12,343 bases of DNA. Origin: Elusimicrobiota bacterium (GTDB lineage Bacteria; Ratteibacteria; UBA8468; B48-G9; JAFGKM01). A program made the translations under genes and the position numbers. The notes under the pieces were generated by a model. That model searched no databases. It was given only the letters and a program-made list of their open reading frames with translations, and was not told where the DNA came from. Positions 1 through 7,270 of this stretch are shown piece by piece (the stretch's first letter is position 1; each line of letters starts with the position of its first letter). The stretch is from assembly GCA_012515635.1 (NCBI GenBank), contig JAAYXZ010000022.1:1-12343 (forward strand), in the 5' to 3' direction.

Positions 1-1
1 C

Positions 2-205
2 CTTAACAAGAACTCTATAACAGAGAAAGAAAAAATTGATTATTTAGAAGCAATAGCGCATTTACTTACGCCTGCCGCTCTTGCCAGAATGGATAAAAAA
101 ACATATCAGGAGATTCTCCATCCTCTTTTTTACTATATCTCGCCTGACAATATAGATAGATGGCATAGAAACGCTGATAGAGTTTTAAAACTATCTTCCG
201 AGTGA
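2..205 (+). CDS. C-terminal end of an unrecognised protein (5' truncated by window edge)
   Basis: An open frame enters from the left edge (first full codon at 2) and ends at TGA 203-205, giving the last 67 residues. The peptide is charged and mostly helical in character, with LEAIAHLLTPAALARM near its start and a tryptophan-containing YYISPDNIDRWHRNADRV near its end. No motif allows a family assignment. The frame is not excluded as chance, but 67 codons without a stop in AT-rich DNA, plus normal composition, favour a real gene end. It is convergent with the AraC-type gene, and the two stop-codon regions overlap by 15 bp, so no separate terminator fits between them. Confidence 0.5.
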   Translation, partial: LNKNSITEKEKIDYLEAIAHLLTPAALARMDKKTYQEILHPLFYYISPDNIDRWHRNADRVLKLSSE

Positions 206-1024
206 TATTTTTCGGTATCCGGTAGGAGTAAGTCCTGTTATTTTTTTGAAAGCCCTGTTAAAAAGAGAGAAATTAGTAAAGCCAACTTCTTTTGCTATGG
301 CATATACTTTTTTATCAGGCCTCTTTGTTAAAATCTTTTTTGCTTCCATAATCCGCCTTTGCAGGATGTATTGTTTTAGGGGCATACCCGTCTCGTTTTT
401 AAAGAGATGGGCAAGATGACTTTTGGAGATAAAAATCTTTTGTGCTATAGACGATAAAGAAATATCTTCAGAAAAAGAGCGCTCTATATATAGCAGAATA
501 CTTTCTATGCGCGGGTTATGTTTAGGAACAGGGTTTTTCTTCAAAGGATACCTTTTCAAAAGCAACATAAAAATCATTATCTCATAATGAACTATCTCTT
601 CCCATCCTGCCTCTTTTTTGTCAATCTCTGTTGCAATATTTCTGAATAAAATCTCTGTAAGGGTCGCCTCTTTTTCTTCAAGTTGTATAATATGCGGACA
701 GGTTTTTAATATTGCTTTCATCTTTTTAGACTTATTTATAAAAGAAGGCGAGCAGTAAAGAGACCCTTTATCTATAGATACCGGCGGATTGTAGGGAATA
801 AATCCGTGTATTTCTTCACTTCTTATAATAATCAGGTTGTTATGGGAGAATGGATATTTTGTATTTTTTATGAAGTAGTTGCCTTTTCCGCTCTTAATAA
901 AATGAAATTCAAATTCATTATGATATGCTAAAGTGCTCTTATATATCTGGGAAGGACTCCAGACACACATAACAGAACTCTTATAATTCTTATCCCTAAA
1001 TAGGTTTTCATATACAGGTTCCAC
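191..1024 (-). CDS. AraC-family transcriptional regulator with N-terminal cupin-like sensor domain
   Basis: A 277-residue cytoplasmic regulator. Residues about 30-90 (AYHNEFEFHFIKSGKGNYF onward) have the usual look of an AraC-type N-terminal cupin/jelly-roll ligand-binding domain. Residues about 172-273 form the C-terminal double helix-turn-helix: first HTH near 188-210 (SLSSIAQKIFISKSHLAHLF), second near 240-262, with the family signature GFTNFSLFNRAFKKITGLTPTGYR. The start is GTG 1022-1024, because an in-frame TAA lies at 1034-1036. No Shine-Dalgarno is visible before it, and an internal ATG at codon 19 is an alternative. It is divergent from the degT-type gene across 170 bp, so it probably controls that cluster and itself. 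The ligand is unknown; family members near sugar or amino-sugar genes usually sense small sugars. Confidence 0.9.
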   Translation of the reverse strand: MEPVYENLFRDKNYKSSVMCVWSPSQIYKSTLAYHNEFEFHFIKSGKGNYFIKNTKYPFSHNNLIIIRSEEIHGFIPYNPPVSIDKGSLYCSPSFINKSKKMKAILKTCPHIIQLEEKEATLTEILFRNIATEIDKKEAGWEEIVHYEIMIFMLLLKRYPLKKNPVPKHNPRIESILLYIERSFSEDISLSSIAQKIFISKSHLAHLFKNETGMPLKQYILQRRIMEAKKILTKRPDKKVYAIAKEVGFTNFSLFNRAFKKITGLTPTGYRKISLGR

Positions 1025-1115
1025 ATAATTAGTTTATCATACTGGAGCGTTCTTGAAAAATATGTTAGTGGTCAGAAGATAGCAAGATTTAACACCTGAA
1101 CAGCAAAAAATACTA

Positions 1116-1143
1116 TTGTTTTTTAGTCAGAAAAAGGTATAAT
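1116..1143 (+). promoter_or_regulatory. Candidate sigma70 promoter of the aminotransferase cluster
   Basis: A perfect TATAAT (1138-1143) lies 51 bp before the start codon, with a weak -35 TTGTTT (1116-1121) at 16 bp. The poor -35 box would suit an activator-dependent promoter, consistent with the divergent AraC-type gene. No operator half-sites were recognised in the 170-bp gap. Confidence 0.5.
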
Positions 1144-1194
1144 TTTAATAGTAAAACTAATGTTAATTACACAAAAACGATTAAAGGAGGAGAT

Positions 1195-2529
1195 ATGAAA
1201 GAAAAATTGGCGATATTCGGAGGGGATACAACAGTAAAAGCAGACCCGAAAGATATTTTTACATGGCCTATAGTAAACAAGGAGATGGAAGATGCAGTAT
1301 TGGATGTTTTAAGAAAAGGCAAAATGTCAGCCACAGACATAACAAAAGAGTTTGAGCAGGGTTATGCAGAATGGCACGGCATGAAATACGGGCTTGGTTG
1401 TAATACAGGGACAGCAGCGTTGCACTGTTCTTTCTTTGGGATAGGAATCGGCAAGGGTGATGAGATTATTTGTCCATCTCTTACCTATTGGGCCTCTTGT
1501 CTGCCAGTATATTCACTTGGAGCAACAGTTGTATTTGCTGATGTTGAACCGGATACTCTTTGCATAGACCCGGATGATATTGAAAGGAAGATAACCGATA
1601 AGACAAAGGCAATTCTTGTTGTTCATTATTGCGCAAGACCTGCGGATATGGACAGGATAATGGGGATAGCAAAGAAACATAACCTTAAGGTGATAGAAGA
1701 TGTTTCCCATGCGCACGGCGCGCTTTATAAGGGTAAGATGGTGGGAACATTTGGAGAGGTAACCGCATTTTCCTGTATGTCCGGCAAGTCATTTGCGATT
1801 GGAGAGGCGGGTATAATGCTTACCAATGACAGAGAGATTTATGAAAGGGCTGCTATATTCGGATTTTATGAGAGAGCTCCGGAATTGACAATAGATTACC
1901 TAAAGGCGGGAGCGGGACTTCCCTGGGGCGGTTATAAATACCGGATGCACCAGATGTCTTCCGCAGTGGGACGCGAACAACTTAAAAAATATCCCTCTGA
2001 GATGGCAGAGATAGATAAGGCGATGAACTATTTCTGGGATGCGCTTGAAGGACTGCCCGGTATCAGGTCCCCGAGACCTCCGAAGGATTCTGGAATAACA
2101 ATGGGCGCTTGGTATGCTTCTCTCGGTCATTATAAAACGGAGGAGTTGGATGGTCTCTCCATTTCAAGATTTTGCGAGGCGTTGCGAGCAGAAGGCGCAA
2201 GCATATTCCCCGGGTGTAACAGAGCGCTTCACCAGCATCCGCTTTTTAGCGACATAGATGTTTATAACGACGGAAAACCTACAAGAATAGCAAACTCTAA
2301 TCAGGATATAAGAAAACTTGATGGAGTATTGCCTGTAAGCGATGGAATACAGACGAAAGTATTCGGTGTTCCGTGGTTCAAAAAGTTTTATCCCGAGATA
2401 ATAGACGAATACACTGCAGCATTCAAAAAAGTTATTGGGAACTATAAAGAATTGCTCGCGGAAGATACAGGTGACCCTACTGATTTAGGAAGATGGATGC
2501 TTTCTGCTAAAGCGGTTTCAGGTAAGTAA
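1195..2529 (+). CDS. DegT/DnrJ/EryC1/StrS family PLP-dependent aminotransferase
   Basis: A 444-residue fold-type I aminotransferase. Family members transfer an amino group, usually from glutamate or glutamine, to keto-sugars or cyclitol ketones. Visible landmarks in order: phosphate-binding CNTGTAALH (69-77), PSLTYWAS (94-101), the PLP ring aspartate in VIEDVSHAHGA (D169), and the Schiff-base lysine K198 in SCMSGKSFAIGEAG. The GEAG after the lysine matches the family GEGG. At 444 residues it is somewhat longer than the usual 370-400, mainly through the C-terminal half (about 280-444), which has its own substrate-region character (GCNRALHQHPLF). The start is fixed by a strong Shine-Dalgarno AAAGGAGG (1183-1190). 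The amidohydrolase and dehydrogenase follow on the same strand. The exact substrate cannot be read from sequence. Confidence 0.92.
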   Translation: MKEKLAIFGGDTTVKADPKDIFTWPIVNKEMEDAVLDVLRKGKMSATDITKEFEQGYAEWHGMKYGLGCNTGTAALHCSFFGIGIGKGDEIICPSLTYWASCLPVYSLGATVVFADVEPDTLCIDPDDIERKITDKTKAILVVHYCARPADMDRIMGIAKKHNLKVIEDVSHAHGALYKGKMVGTFGEVTAFSCMSGKSFAIGEAGIMLTNDREIYERAAIFGFYERAPELTIDYLKAGAGLPWGGYKYRMHQMSSAVGREQLKKYPSEMAEIDKAMNYFWDALEGLPGIRSPRPPKDSGITMGAWYASLGHYKTEELDGLSISRFCEALRAEGASIFPGCNRALHQHPLFSDIDVYNDGKPTRIANSNQDIRKLDGVLPVSDGIQTKVFGVPWFKKFYPEIIDEYTAAFKKVIGNYKELLAEDTGDPTDLGRWMLSAKAVSGK

Positions 2530-2574
2530 ACTCAACAGATGCAATAGGGTGTTTTATTAAACCTTGTTATCGCT

Positions 2575-2616
2575 CAGGTTATAGGAAATATATCTGTTTG
2601 CAGATTATAACCCCTG
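2575..2616 (+). other. Nested imperfect hairpin in the 169-bp gap after the aminotransferase gene
   Basis: Outer arms CAGGTTATA (2575-2583) and TATAACCCCTG (2606-2616) pair with a two-base GG bulge. Inside is a perfect ATCTG-TTTG-CAGAT hairpin (2592-2605). There is no clean U-tract, so it could be an attenuating or RNA-processing structure rather than an intrinsic terminator. Confidence 0.3.
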
Positions 2617-2646
2617 ATTCTGTTTTATATGGATACAAGGCAGATG

Positions 2647-2655
2647 TGATACAAT
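2647..2655 (+). promoter_or_regulatory. Possible extended -10 promoter for the amidohydrolase-dehydrogenase pair
   Basis: TGA directly precedes TACAAT (2650-2655), giving a TGn extended -10 arrangement 43 bp before the preferred ATG at 2699. No good -35 box is seen. It would give the last two genes transcription independent of the aminotransferase. Confidence 0.35.
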
Positions 2656-2698
2656 ATATGTGTTTATCAATGAGAACTACAGAAGAGAGGAGTTGGAA

Positions 2699-3559
2699 AT
2701 GATAGACATACACACGCATATCCTAACTGTTTGGGGAGAAGAACCGTTCACAGAGAAGCATTTGATAACAAGAATGGAAGAACTCGGAATAGAGAAGTTC
2801 GTTCTCCTGCCTATTATCGGTCCGGAGGTGCCTTTCTTGCATTTCCTTTCCGAAGATGCTATTGAAGTGTATCAACGATATCCTGACAGGGTTATCCCTT
2901 TCTGCAACATAGATCCGCGAGCGGGGAATAACGCTCCCGATACGGATTTTTCTTTTTTGATAGACAGATACAAAAAAGCGGGATGCAGAGGGGTCGGAGA
3001 GATTACTGCTAATATGTATATTGATGACCCAAGATGCATCAATCTCTTCAGGCAACTCGGGGAAGCTGAACTTCCCGTGTTGTTTCATCTGTATAGCAAG
3101 ATAGGCGGTAGTTATGGTCTTGCTGACGATATACATATGCCACGATTAGAGAAAGTATTAAAGCAATGTCCAAAAACAATATTTATAGGACATGCGCCTG
3201 CCTTCTGGACTGAGATAAGCGCAGATATCTCTGAAGAGATGAGAGATTTCTTTCCTAAAACCCCTGTGAAGAAAACAGGACGGCTTCCGAAACTTCTGCA
3301 AAAATACCCCAACCTTTATGGCGACCTTTCAGCAGGGAGCGGGTTCAATGCCATAACAAGAGATATAAACTACGGATACCACTTTTTAAGAGAGTTCCAC
3401 ACACAACTTCTTTTTGGAACAGACCTTTGTCATGTGGGACAGGCGACCCCCATTGTGGAGTATTTCCAGCAGATAAAGGAAGAGGAAATCATTAGTATTG
3501 AGCAATACGAAAACATAACACATAAAAACGCAGAGAGGATATTAAAACTTAAAACTTGA
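2699..3559 (+). CDS. Amidohydrolase family (Amidohydro_2-like) TIM-barrel metal-dependent hydrolase
   Basis: A 286-residue cytoplasmic hydrolase of the metal-dependent amidohydrolase superfamily. The N-terminal DIHTH supplies the HxH metal ligands (H5, H7). Later barrel positions give H130 (VLFHLYS), H165 (IFIGHAPAFW), then LYGDLSAGSG (207-214) and the strand-8 aspartate D242 in LLFGTDLCH. This order matches the PF04909-type proteins (decarboxylases, lactonases, amidases). The frame can be extended to GTG 2660, but ATG 2699 has GAGAGGAG (2685-2692) at ideal spacing and places the HxH motif at the usual N terminus, so it is preferred. The stop codon overlaps the Shine-Dalgarno of the next gene, so the two are probably co-transcribed. 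The substrate is unknown. Confidence 0.88.
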   Translation: MIDIHTHILTVWGEEPFTEKHLITRMEELGIEKFVLLPIIGPEVPFLHFLSEDAIEVYQRYPDRVIPFCNIDPRAGNNAPDTDFSFLIDRYKKAGCRGVGEITANMYIDDPRCINLFRQLGEAELPVLFHLYSKIGGSYGLADDIHMPRLEKVLKQCPKTIFIGHAPAFWTEISADISEEMRDFFPKTPVKKTGRLPKLLQKYPNLYGDLSAGSGFNAITRDINYGYHFLREFHTQLLFGTDLCHVGQATPIVEYFQQIKEEEIISIEQYENITHKNAERILKLKT

Positions 3560-3570
3560 GGAGGAATGCA

Positions 3571-4782
3571 ATGGCTCTGATTTCTATTGGAAAGATGAAA
3601 GAGATAATGGATATCCCAGAATCCGCAGAGATACTTCTTAATAAGCCGGCAAAAGAAATCAAATTCCCACTTAAACTGAAAACATCAAAGGATGGCTTTA
3701 TATGTTTTGATGCTTTTGTTGTATATCATAATGTTGCAATCGGACCTGCTAAAGGGGGAATAAGATTTTCTTCTCATGCCACCCTTGAAGAAACAAAAAA
3801 ACTTGCAGAAATAATGTCATATAAAAATGCGCTTATGGGGCTTCCCTTCGGCGGCGGTAAATCGGGCATTCAGTTTGACCCTTATAAAGTAGATAATTTT
3901 ACAAGAGTAGCGATAGTGAAAGAATATGTCCATCAGATAAAAGACGAACTCTATTCTAGCGCCTATATACCCGCCCCTGATATGGGCAGTATTCCTAATG
4001 ATATGGCTGTTATATACGGTGAGACAGGTATGCCCGAGTCAGTGACAGGTAAACCTGTGGCAGTCGGCGGACTGCCCGGCAGATTACAGGCAACAGGACG
4101 CGGTATATCAAGGGCTATAAAACTCGGAAGCGAAAAATTATTGCGCAAATCCTTAAAAGATACAGAGATAGTTATACAAGGGTTTGGAAATGTGGGAAGG
4201 TGGACTGCCTATGCTCTCAAAGAGATGGATGCAAAAATAATAGCGGTGCAGGATGCGGGCGGTGCGATATACAACAAAAAAGGTCTTGACATAGATGCCC
4301 TTTTTAAGCATAGCCCTAACAGCAATGATACAGTAAAAGGATTTTCTGGGGCAGAGGAGTTATCCTCTGACGATTTCTTTTCTCTGAAATGTGATATATT
4401 TATCCCTGCCGCGCTTGAAAATGTCATTACAGAAAAAACTGCTCCAAAATTAAATACAAAGATGGTGGTGGAAGGGGCAAACGACCCTACTACCGAAGAA
4501 GGTGAAAAAATACTTTTGGATAAGGGCATTATAGTTCTTCCTGACTTTTTTGCTAACAGCGGCGGCGTAGTTGCCTCTTATATAGAATGGAGAAACGCAA
4601 AATCAGGAAACCAGTTATCAGAAGGAGAAGTGTACGAAATAATAAATAATAAGATAGAGTATGCATTTTTTGCCGGCCTGAAAAAGAAAGAAGAACTAAA
4701 ATCTGAAAGTTTAAGAGAAGCATTTTTTGCGCTTTCTCTTAACGCTATTATTGAGGCAATGCGCGCCCGTATGTGGATTTGA
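3571..4782 (+). CDS. gdhA: Glutamate dehydrogenase-type amino acid dehydrogenase (Glu/Leu/Phe/Val family)
   Basis: A 403-residue NAD(P)-dependent dehydrogenase that interconverts an amino acid with its 2-oxo acid and ammonia. The N-terminal substrate domain holds GPAKGGIRFSS (58-68), K85 in IMSYKNALMG, the catalytic lysine K97 in LPFGGGKSGI and the catalytic aspartate D137 in PAPDMGS. GRLQATGRG (170-178) leads into the Rossmann domain with GFGNVG (204-209). LPDFFANSGGVVASYIEW (323-340) is the conserved C-terminal block. Length and the PAPD and ATGRG motifs favour glutamate over leucine specificity, but the GGGK loop and SYKNA also resemble leucine dehydrogenases. ATG 3571 is chosen over the earlier in-frame TTG because GAGGAGG (3558-3564) sits 6 bp before it. 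It may supply glutamate to the aminotransferase two genes upstream. Confidence 0.9.
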   Translation: MALISIGKMKEIMDIPESAEILLNKPAKEIKFPLKLKTSKDGFICFDAFVVYHNVAIGPAKGGIRFSSHATLEETKKLAEIMSYKNALMGLPFGGGKSGIQFDPYKVDNFTRVAIVKEYVHQIKDELYSSAYIPAPDMGSIPNDMAVIYGETGMPESVTGKPVAVGGLPGRLQATGRGISRAIKLGSEKLLRKSLKDTEIVIQGFGNVGRWTAYALKEMDAKIIAVQDAGGAIYNKKGLDIDALFKHSPNSNDTVKGFSGAEELSSDDFFSLKCDIFIPAALENVITEKTAPKLNTKMVVEGANDPTTEEGEKILLDKGIIVLPDFFANSGGVVASYIEWRNAKSGNQLSEGEVYEIINNKIEYAFFAGLKKKEELKSESLREAFFALSLNAIIEAMRARMWI

Positions 4783-4793
4783 ATTTATCTGCT

Positions 4794-4822
4794 TATTACT
4801 TTGGGGAGAGAGTTTAGTAATA
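4794..4822. terminator. Weak hairpin between convergent genes (possible bidirectional terminator)
   Basis: TATTACT (4794-4800) pairs with AGTAATA (4816-4822) around a 15-nt loop. It lies in the 76-bp gap between two convergent genes, where a terminator is expected, but the stem is AT-rich and lacks a following T-run. Confidence 0.25.
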
Positions 4823-4858
4823 GCAAACGTTTGGGAAATAAAGGAAGTAATGTCGGCC

Positions 4859-6220
4859 TTACTGATTCTCAAGGTTGCCTATAACAATTACGGTTAATTT
4901 TTCAGGGAAAAGATATTTTTCAGCAACTCTTTTTATGTCTTCCCCGGATACTTTCTTTATCTCTTCCATCAATTTTTCCGGATAGTTATAAGGATATCCG
5001 TAATACTCATAGATAAGTATGCGGTTTATTATTTTATCTTTTGTATTTGACCAGAAGACCTCGCTATTGATAAACCCTTCTTTTGCAACATCAAGTTCTT
5101 CCTTTGTTATTCCTCCCTGTATCCGTTTTATTTCTCTCTCCATCAGTTCTACTGCTTCTATGGTTTTCTCTACTTTCGTCTGCGCTTTTGCGATAAAAAG
5201 CCCAGGGTGGTCAAATTCAGCTGAAAATACAGCCCACACCTCATAAGCAAGCCCTTTCTCCTGCCTCAATATCTTTGAAAATCTTGAATTCCAGCCGGCT
5301 CCAAGCGCTCTGCTTAAGACAACAGCAACAGGATAATCAGGGTTGTTCCGCTGTAATCCTTTGTGTCCCATAACTATTACTGACTGCGTGGCGTCCTCTT
5401 TTTTTATAATGTTAAAAGAACCGTCTTTTCCTGCAAACTCAACGGGAGGTTTCTCTTGCCTCTCTGTCTCTTCTTTTTGCCACAAACCGAATGTCCGTTT
5501 TACTATTTCAGTTATGTCTTTGGTCTCAAAATCGCCCCATATGCCCAGTATTATGTCTTTGGGATGGATTGCCTGAGAATAAAACCTGACAATGTCTTCA
5601 CGGGTTATATTATCTACTGTCTTATATTCAGATATTCTTGCATAGGGGCTATCTTTACCGTATAAGGACCGTTGGAACTCTCTATCCGCCATCGCTGAGA
5701 TATGGTCATCTCTTCTGCTTATTTCGCTTTTTTTTCTTATAACCGCAAGAGCAATTTTATCTGATTCAAAAGAAGGCGAGGTAATGATATCCTTAAAAAT
5801 ATTGAAGACAGAGAAAAAGTTTTGTTTATGGCAGTAACCCTCTATCCAGCCGATATCTGTTCCTATGTTTGTAGAAACAGACGCTCCGAGATGTTCAAGT
5901 AAAAGGTCTATCTCATCACCCGTCTTTTCGTTTGCTCCTCCTGTCCGCATTGTTTCAAAAGTTATCTCCGCAAGTCCTATCTTTTCTGCGGGTTCATATA
6001 TTGTGCCTGTTCTTACCAGCGCCTTGAAACTTATTAACGGAAGTGAACGGTCTTCCATAAGAAATAGTGTGATGCCGTTCTCTAGTCTCTCTTTTGTAAA
6101 TTGCGGTTGCTCTGTTATAGGGAGTTCAGGAAATTTAATCTTTTCATACGGCCTTTCAGAGACCGTTGCGCATCCTGTAAAAAGCAATAGTATAAAACAG
6201 ATTAAATTTTTACCTTTCAT
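4859..6220 (-). CDS. M16 family peptidase-like protein, non-catalytic subunit, probable lipoprotein
   Basis: A 453-residue M16 (pitrilysin/processing-peptidase) homologue. The N terminus is a signal sequence ending LLLFTGC, with Cys17 as the likely lipidation site (F at -3 is not canonical), so it is probably anchored in a membrane facing the periplasm. The first M16 domain starts near 41, but the zinc motif HxxEH is replaced by EITFE (85-89 in IGLAEITFETM), so it cannot bind zinc in the normal way. The second domain keeps the substrate-binding arginine and tyrosine in ILRQEKGLAYEV (R319, Y326). This is the pattern of the R/Y subunit of bacterial M16B heterodimers. The Shine-Dalgarno AAAAGGAGGG (6240-6231) is 10 bp upstream, and repeat block A begins at the next base, so its natural upstream region is gone or displaced. 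The likely partner is the gene at 7325-8836. Confidence 0.88.
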   Translation of the reverse strand: MKGKNLICFILLLFTGCATVSERPYEKIKFPELPITEQPQFTKERLENGITLFLMEDRSLPLISFKALVRTGTIYEPAEKIGLAEITFETMRTGGANEKTGDEIDLLLEHLGASVSTNIGTDIGWIEGYCHKQNFFSVFNIFKDIITSPSFESDKIALAVIRKKSEISRRDDHISAMADREFQRSLYGKDSPYARISEYKTVDNITREDIVRFYSQAIHPKDIILGIWGDFETKDITEIVKRTFGLWQKEETERQEKPPVEFAGKDGSFNIIKKEDATQSVIVMGHKGLQRNNPDYPVAVVLSRALGAGWNSRFSKILRQEKGLAYEVWAVFSAEFDHPGLFIAKAQTKVEKTIEAVELMEREIKRIQGGITKEELDVAKEGFINSEVFWSNTKDKIINRILIYEYYGYPYNYPEKLMEEIKKVSGEDIKRVAEKYLFPEKLTVIVIGNLENQ

Positions 6221-6243
6221 TTGTCTCTATCCCTCCTTTTAAT

Positions 6244-6265
6244 GGGGTCAGGTCTTGCTTTTTGC
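6244..6265 (+). repeat. Tag element copy 1 (GGGGTCAGGTCTTGC...)
   Basis: A 22-bp tag, GGGGTCAGGTCTTGC followed by T5-GC, marks the left edge of block A. Its upstream AAT directly abuts the Shine-Dalgarno of the non-catalytic M16 gene. Confidence 0.85.
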
Positions 6266-6362
6266 CTTTTTTTCTTTTCCTTGAGGGATTACCTTCCTCG
6301 CCTCTCTTCCTTTTCCCCCTCTCCCTTGAGGGATTACCTTCCTCGCCTCTCTTCCTTTTTTC

Positions 6363-6460
6363 CCCTCTCCCTTGAGGGGAGAGGGTAGGGGTGAGGGTGA
6401 AGAGGGTGAAGAGTTTTTAACTGCCACCCCCACCTTAATCCTCCCCCCTCAAGGGGGAGG
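6363..6460 (+). repeat. Full repeat core 1: two palindromes with complementary loops plus G-quadruplex motif
   Basis: Hairpin 1 (6363-6385) has stem CCCTCTCCC/GGGAGAGGG and loop TTGAG. GGTGAGGGTG (6390-6399) pairs 9 of 10 with CACCCCCACC (6425-6434). Hairpin 2 (6440-6460) has stem CCTCCCCC/GGGGGAGG and loop CTCAA. G-runs from 6376 to 6406 (4, 3, 4, 3 and 3 G, separated by 2-6 nt) make a canonical G4 motif. Confidence 0.93.
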
Positions 6461-6501
6461 AGATTATTGGAGAAAATCCTCTCCCTCAAGGGTATTAATG
6501 G

Positions 6502-6523
6502 GGGGTCAGGTCTTGCTTTTTGC
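6502..6523 (+). repeat. Tag element copy 2
   Basis: The same 22-bp tag, preceded by GTATTAAT and followed by ATTTTT, placed about 40 bp after core 1. The arrangement core, about 40 bp, ATTAAT-tag, recurs in inverted orientation in block C. Confidence 0.85.
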
Positions 6524-6615
6524 ATTTTTCCTATCTTCCCTGTTCTTCTTTTCCCCTCTCCCTTGAGGGGCTACCTTTCCTCGCCTCTCGTCCTTTTTCC
6601 CTCTCCCTTGAGGGG

Positions 6616-7062
6616 CTACCTTTCTCTCTTCTTCTTTCCCCCTCTCCCTTGAGGGATTACCTTCCTCGCCTCTCTTCCTTTTTCCCCCTCTCCCTTGAGG
6701 GGAGAGGGTAGGGGTGAGGGTGAAAGATGCCTCATTATTACTTCTATGACACCCTCTATATTAGTTAAAACCTCATTGTCCCAAAATCTTAGTACCTTAT
6801 ATCCCTCTTTGTTAAGATACCTATCTCTTTTAATATCTTTTGCTCTATTAATAGTATGCTGTCCACCATCTACCTCTATTATTATCTTCATTTCACAACT
6901 TATAAAATCAACGATATATTTTCCTACTGGTTGTTGTCTTCTGAATTTAATTCCAGTTATCTGTTTATTTCTCAAATGCTTCCATAAAAATTTTTCTGTA
7001 TCTGTTGATTGCTTCCTAAGTTTTTGTGCTCTATTTTTTAGGTCTTCTCTATATTGTTTCAT
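6616..7062 (-). CDS. DUF559 domain protein, Vsr-like PD-(D/E)XK nuclease fold, with repeat-encoded C-terminal tail
   Basis: A 148-residue frame whose first 112 residues fit the DUF559 family, related in fold to the very-short-patch-repair endonuclease. Landmarks: helical start with DTEKFLWKHLRN (21-32), KFRRQQPVGKYIVDF (39-53) with D52, the IIIEVDGGQH strand (60-69) with E63 and D65, and VLRFWDNEVLTNIEGV (90-105). D52 and E63/D65 are candidate metal ligands. From about residue 114 (SPSPLPSPLKGEGEKG on) the protein is translated repeat sequence, so the native stop appears lost or was never separate from the repeat. No good Shine-Dalgarno precedes ATG 7062; TTTAAAATATAG upstream could supply a -10 box. 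Flanking repeats on both sides suggest it belongs to the repeat element. DNA target and activity are unknown. Confidence 0.75.
   Translation of the reverse strand: MKQYREDLKNRAQKLRKQSTDTEKFLWKHLRNKQITGIKFRRQQPVGKYIVDFISCEMKIIIEVDGGQHTINRAKDIKRDRYLNKEGYKVLRFWDNEVLTNIEGVIEVIMRHLSPSPLPSPLKGEGEKGREARKVIPQGRGGKKKRER
6686..6723 (+). repeat. Truncated repeat core (hairpin 1 and G-rich arm only)
   Basis: Hairpin 1 (6686-6708) and the adjoining AGGGGTGAGGGTGA match full cores, then similarity stops where the DUF559 domain coding begins. A four-run G4 motif (6699-6720) is retained. Read on the minus strand this segment encodes the start of the nuclease's low-complexity tail. Confidence 0.85.
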
Positions 7063-7086
7063 ATTTTTCTATATTTTAAATTTATC

Positions 7087-7270
7087 CCTTTCCTCTTGAG
7101 GGGCTACCTTTCCTCGCCTCTCTTTCTTTTCCCCCTCTCCCTTGAGAGGCTACCTTTCTCTCTTCTTCTTTTCCCTCTCCCTTGAGGGGAGAGGGTAGGG
7201 GTGAGGGTGAAAAGGGTGAAGAGTTTTTAACTGCCACCCCCACCTTAATCCTCCCCCCTCAAGGGGGAGG
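7087..7270 (+). repeat. Repeat block A, right part: two tandem half-units and full core 2
   Basis: Half-units at about 7093 and 7138 lead into core 2. Together with the left part they enclose the nuclease gene. The 3' end runs into about 50 bp of non-repeat DNA before the stop of the catalytic M16 gene at 7325. Confidence 0.9.
7173..7270 (+). repeat. Full repeat core 2
   Basis: Hairpin 1 is 7173-7195 (loop TTGAG) and hairpin 2 is 7250-7270 (loop CTCAA), with the same central stem and a G4 motif (7186-7216). It is near identical to core 1 through 98 bp, then diverges after AGGAG. Confidence 0.93.

Larger units (their letters stand above)
6241..6724 (+). repeat. Repeat block A, left part: tag, tandem half-units, full core, tag, tandem half-units, truncated core
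   Basis: Seven copies of a half-unit built around CTCTCCCTTGAGGG recur at roughly 41-45 bp (CTTGAGGG near 6280, 6325, 6371, 6562, 6607, 6648, 6694), joined by pyrimidine-rich linkers such as CTACCTTTCCTCGCCTCT. The linkers are near identical, so this is not a spacer array. The third copy is the start of a full core. The seventh is hairpin 1 (6686-6708) and the G-rich tail of a core that stops at about 6723, exactly where the nuclease gene body starts. There is no gene of its own here apart from the tail of that nuclease frame. Confidence 0.9.

Noticed and set aside
2660..2698. Upstream GTG start for the amidohydrolase
   Set aside because: The added 13 residues would encode the Shine-Dalgarno of the better ATG at 2699, and the HxH motif normally sits at the N terminus.
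6363..6410. Repeat hairpin 1 as an intrinsic terminator
   Set aside because: It is GC-rich but followed by G-rich sequence with no T-run in either direction.
6270..6724. CRISPR-like array of CTTGAGGG units at 41-45 bp
   Set aside because: The sequences between units are themselves near-identical linkers, spacing drifts, and no cas genes are present; these are tandem repeats.
6241..7270. Insertion sequence with transposase
   Set aside because: No transposase frame exists in the block; the only domain seen is the DUF559 nuclease.
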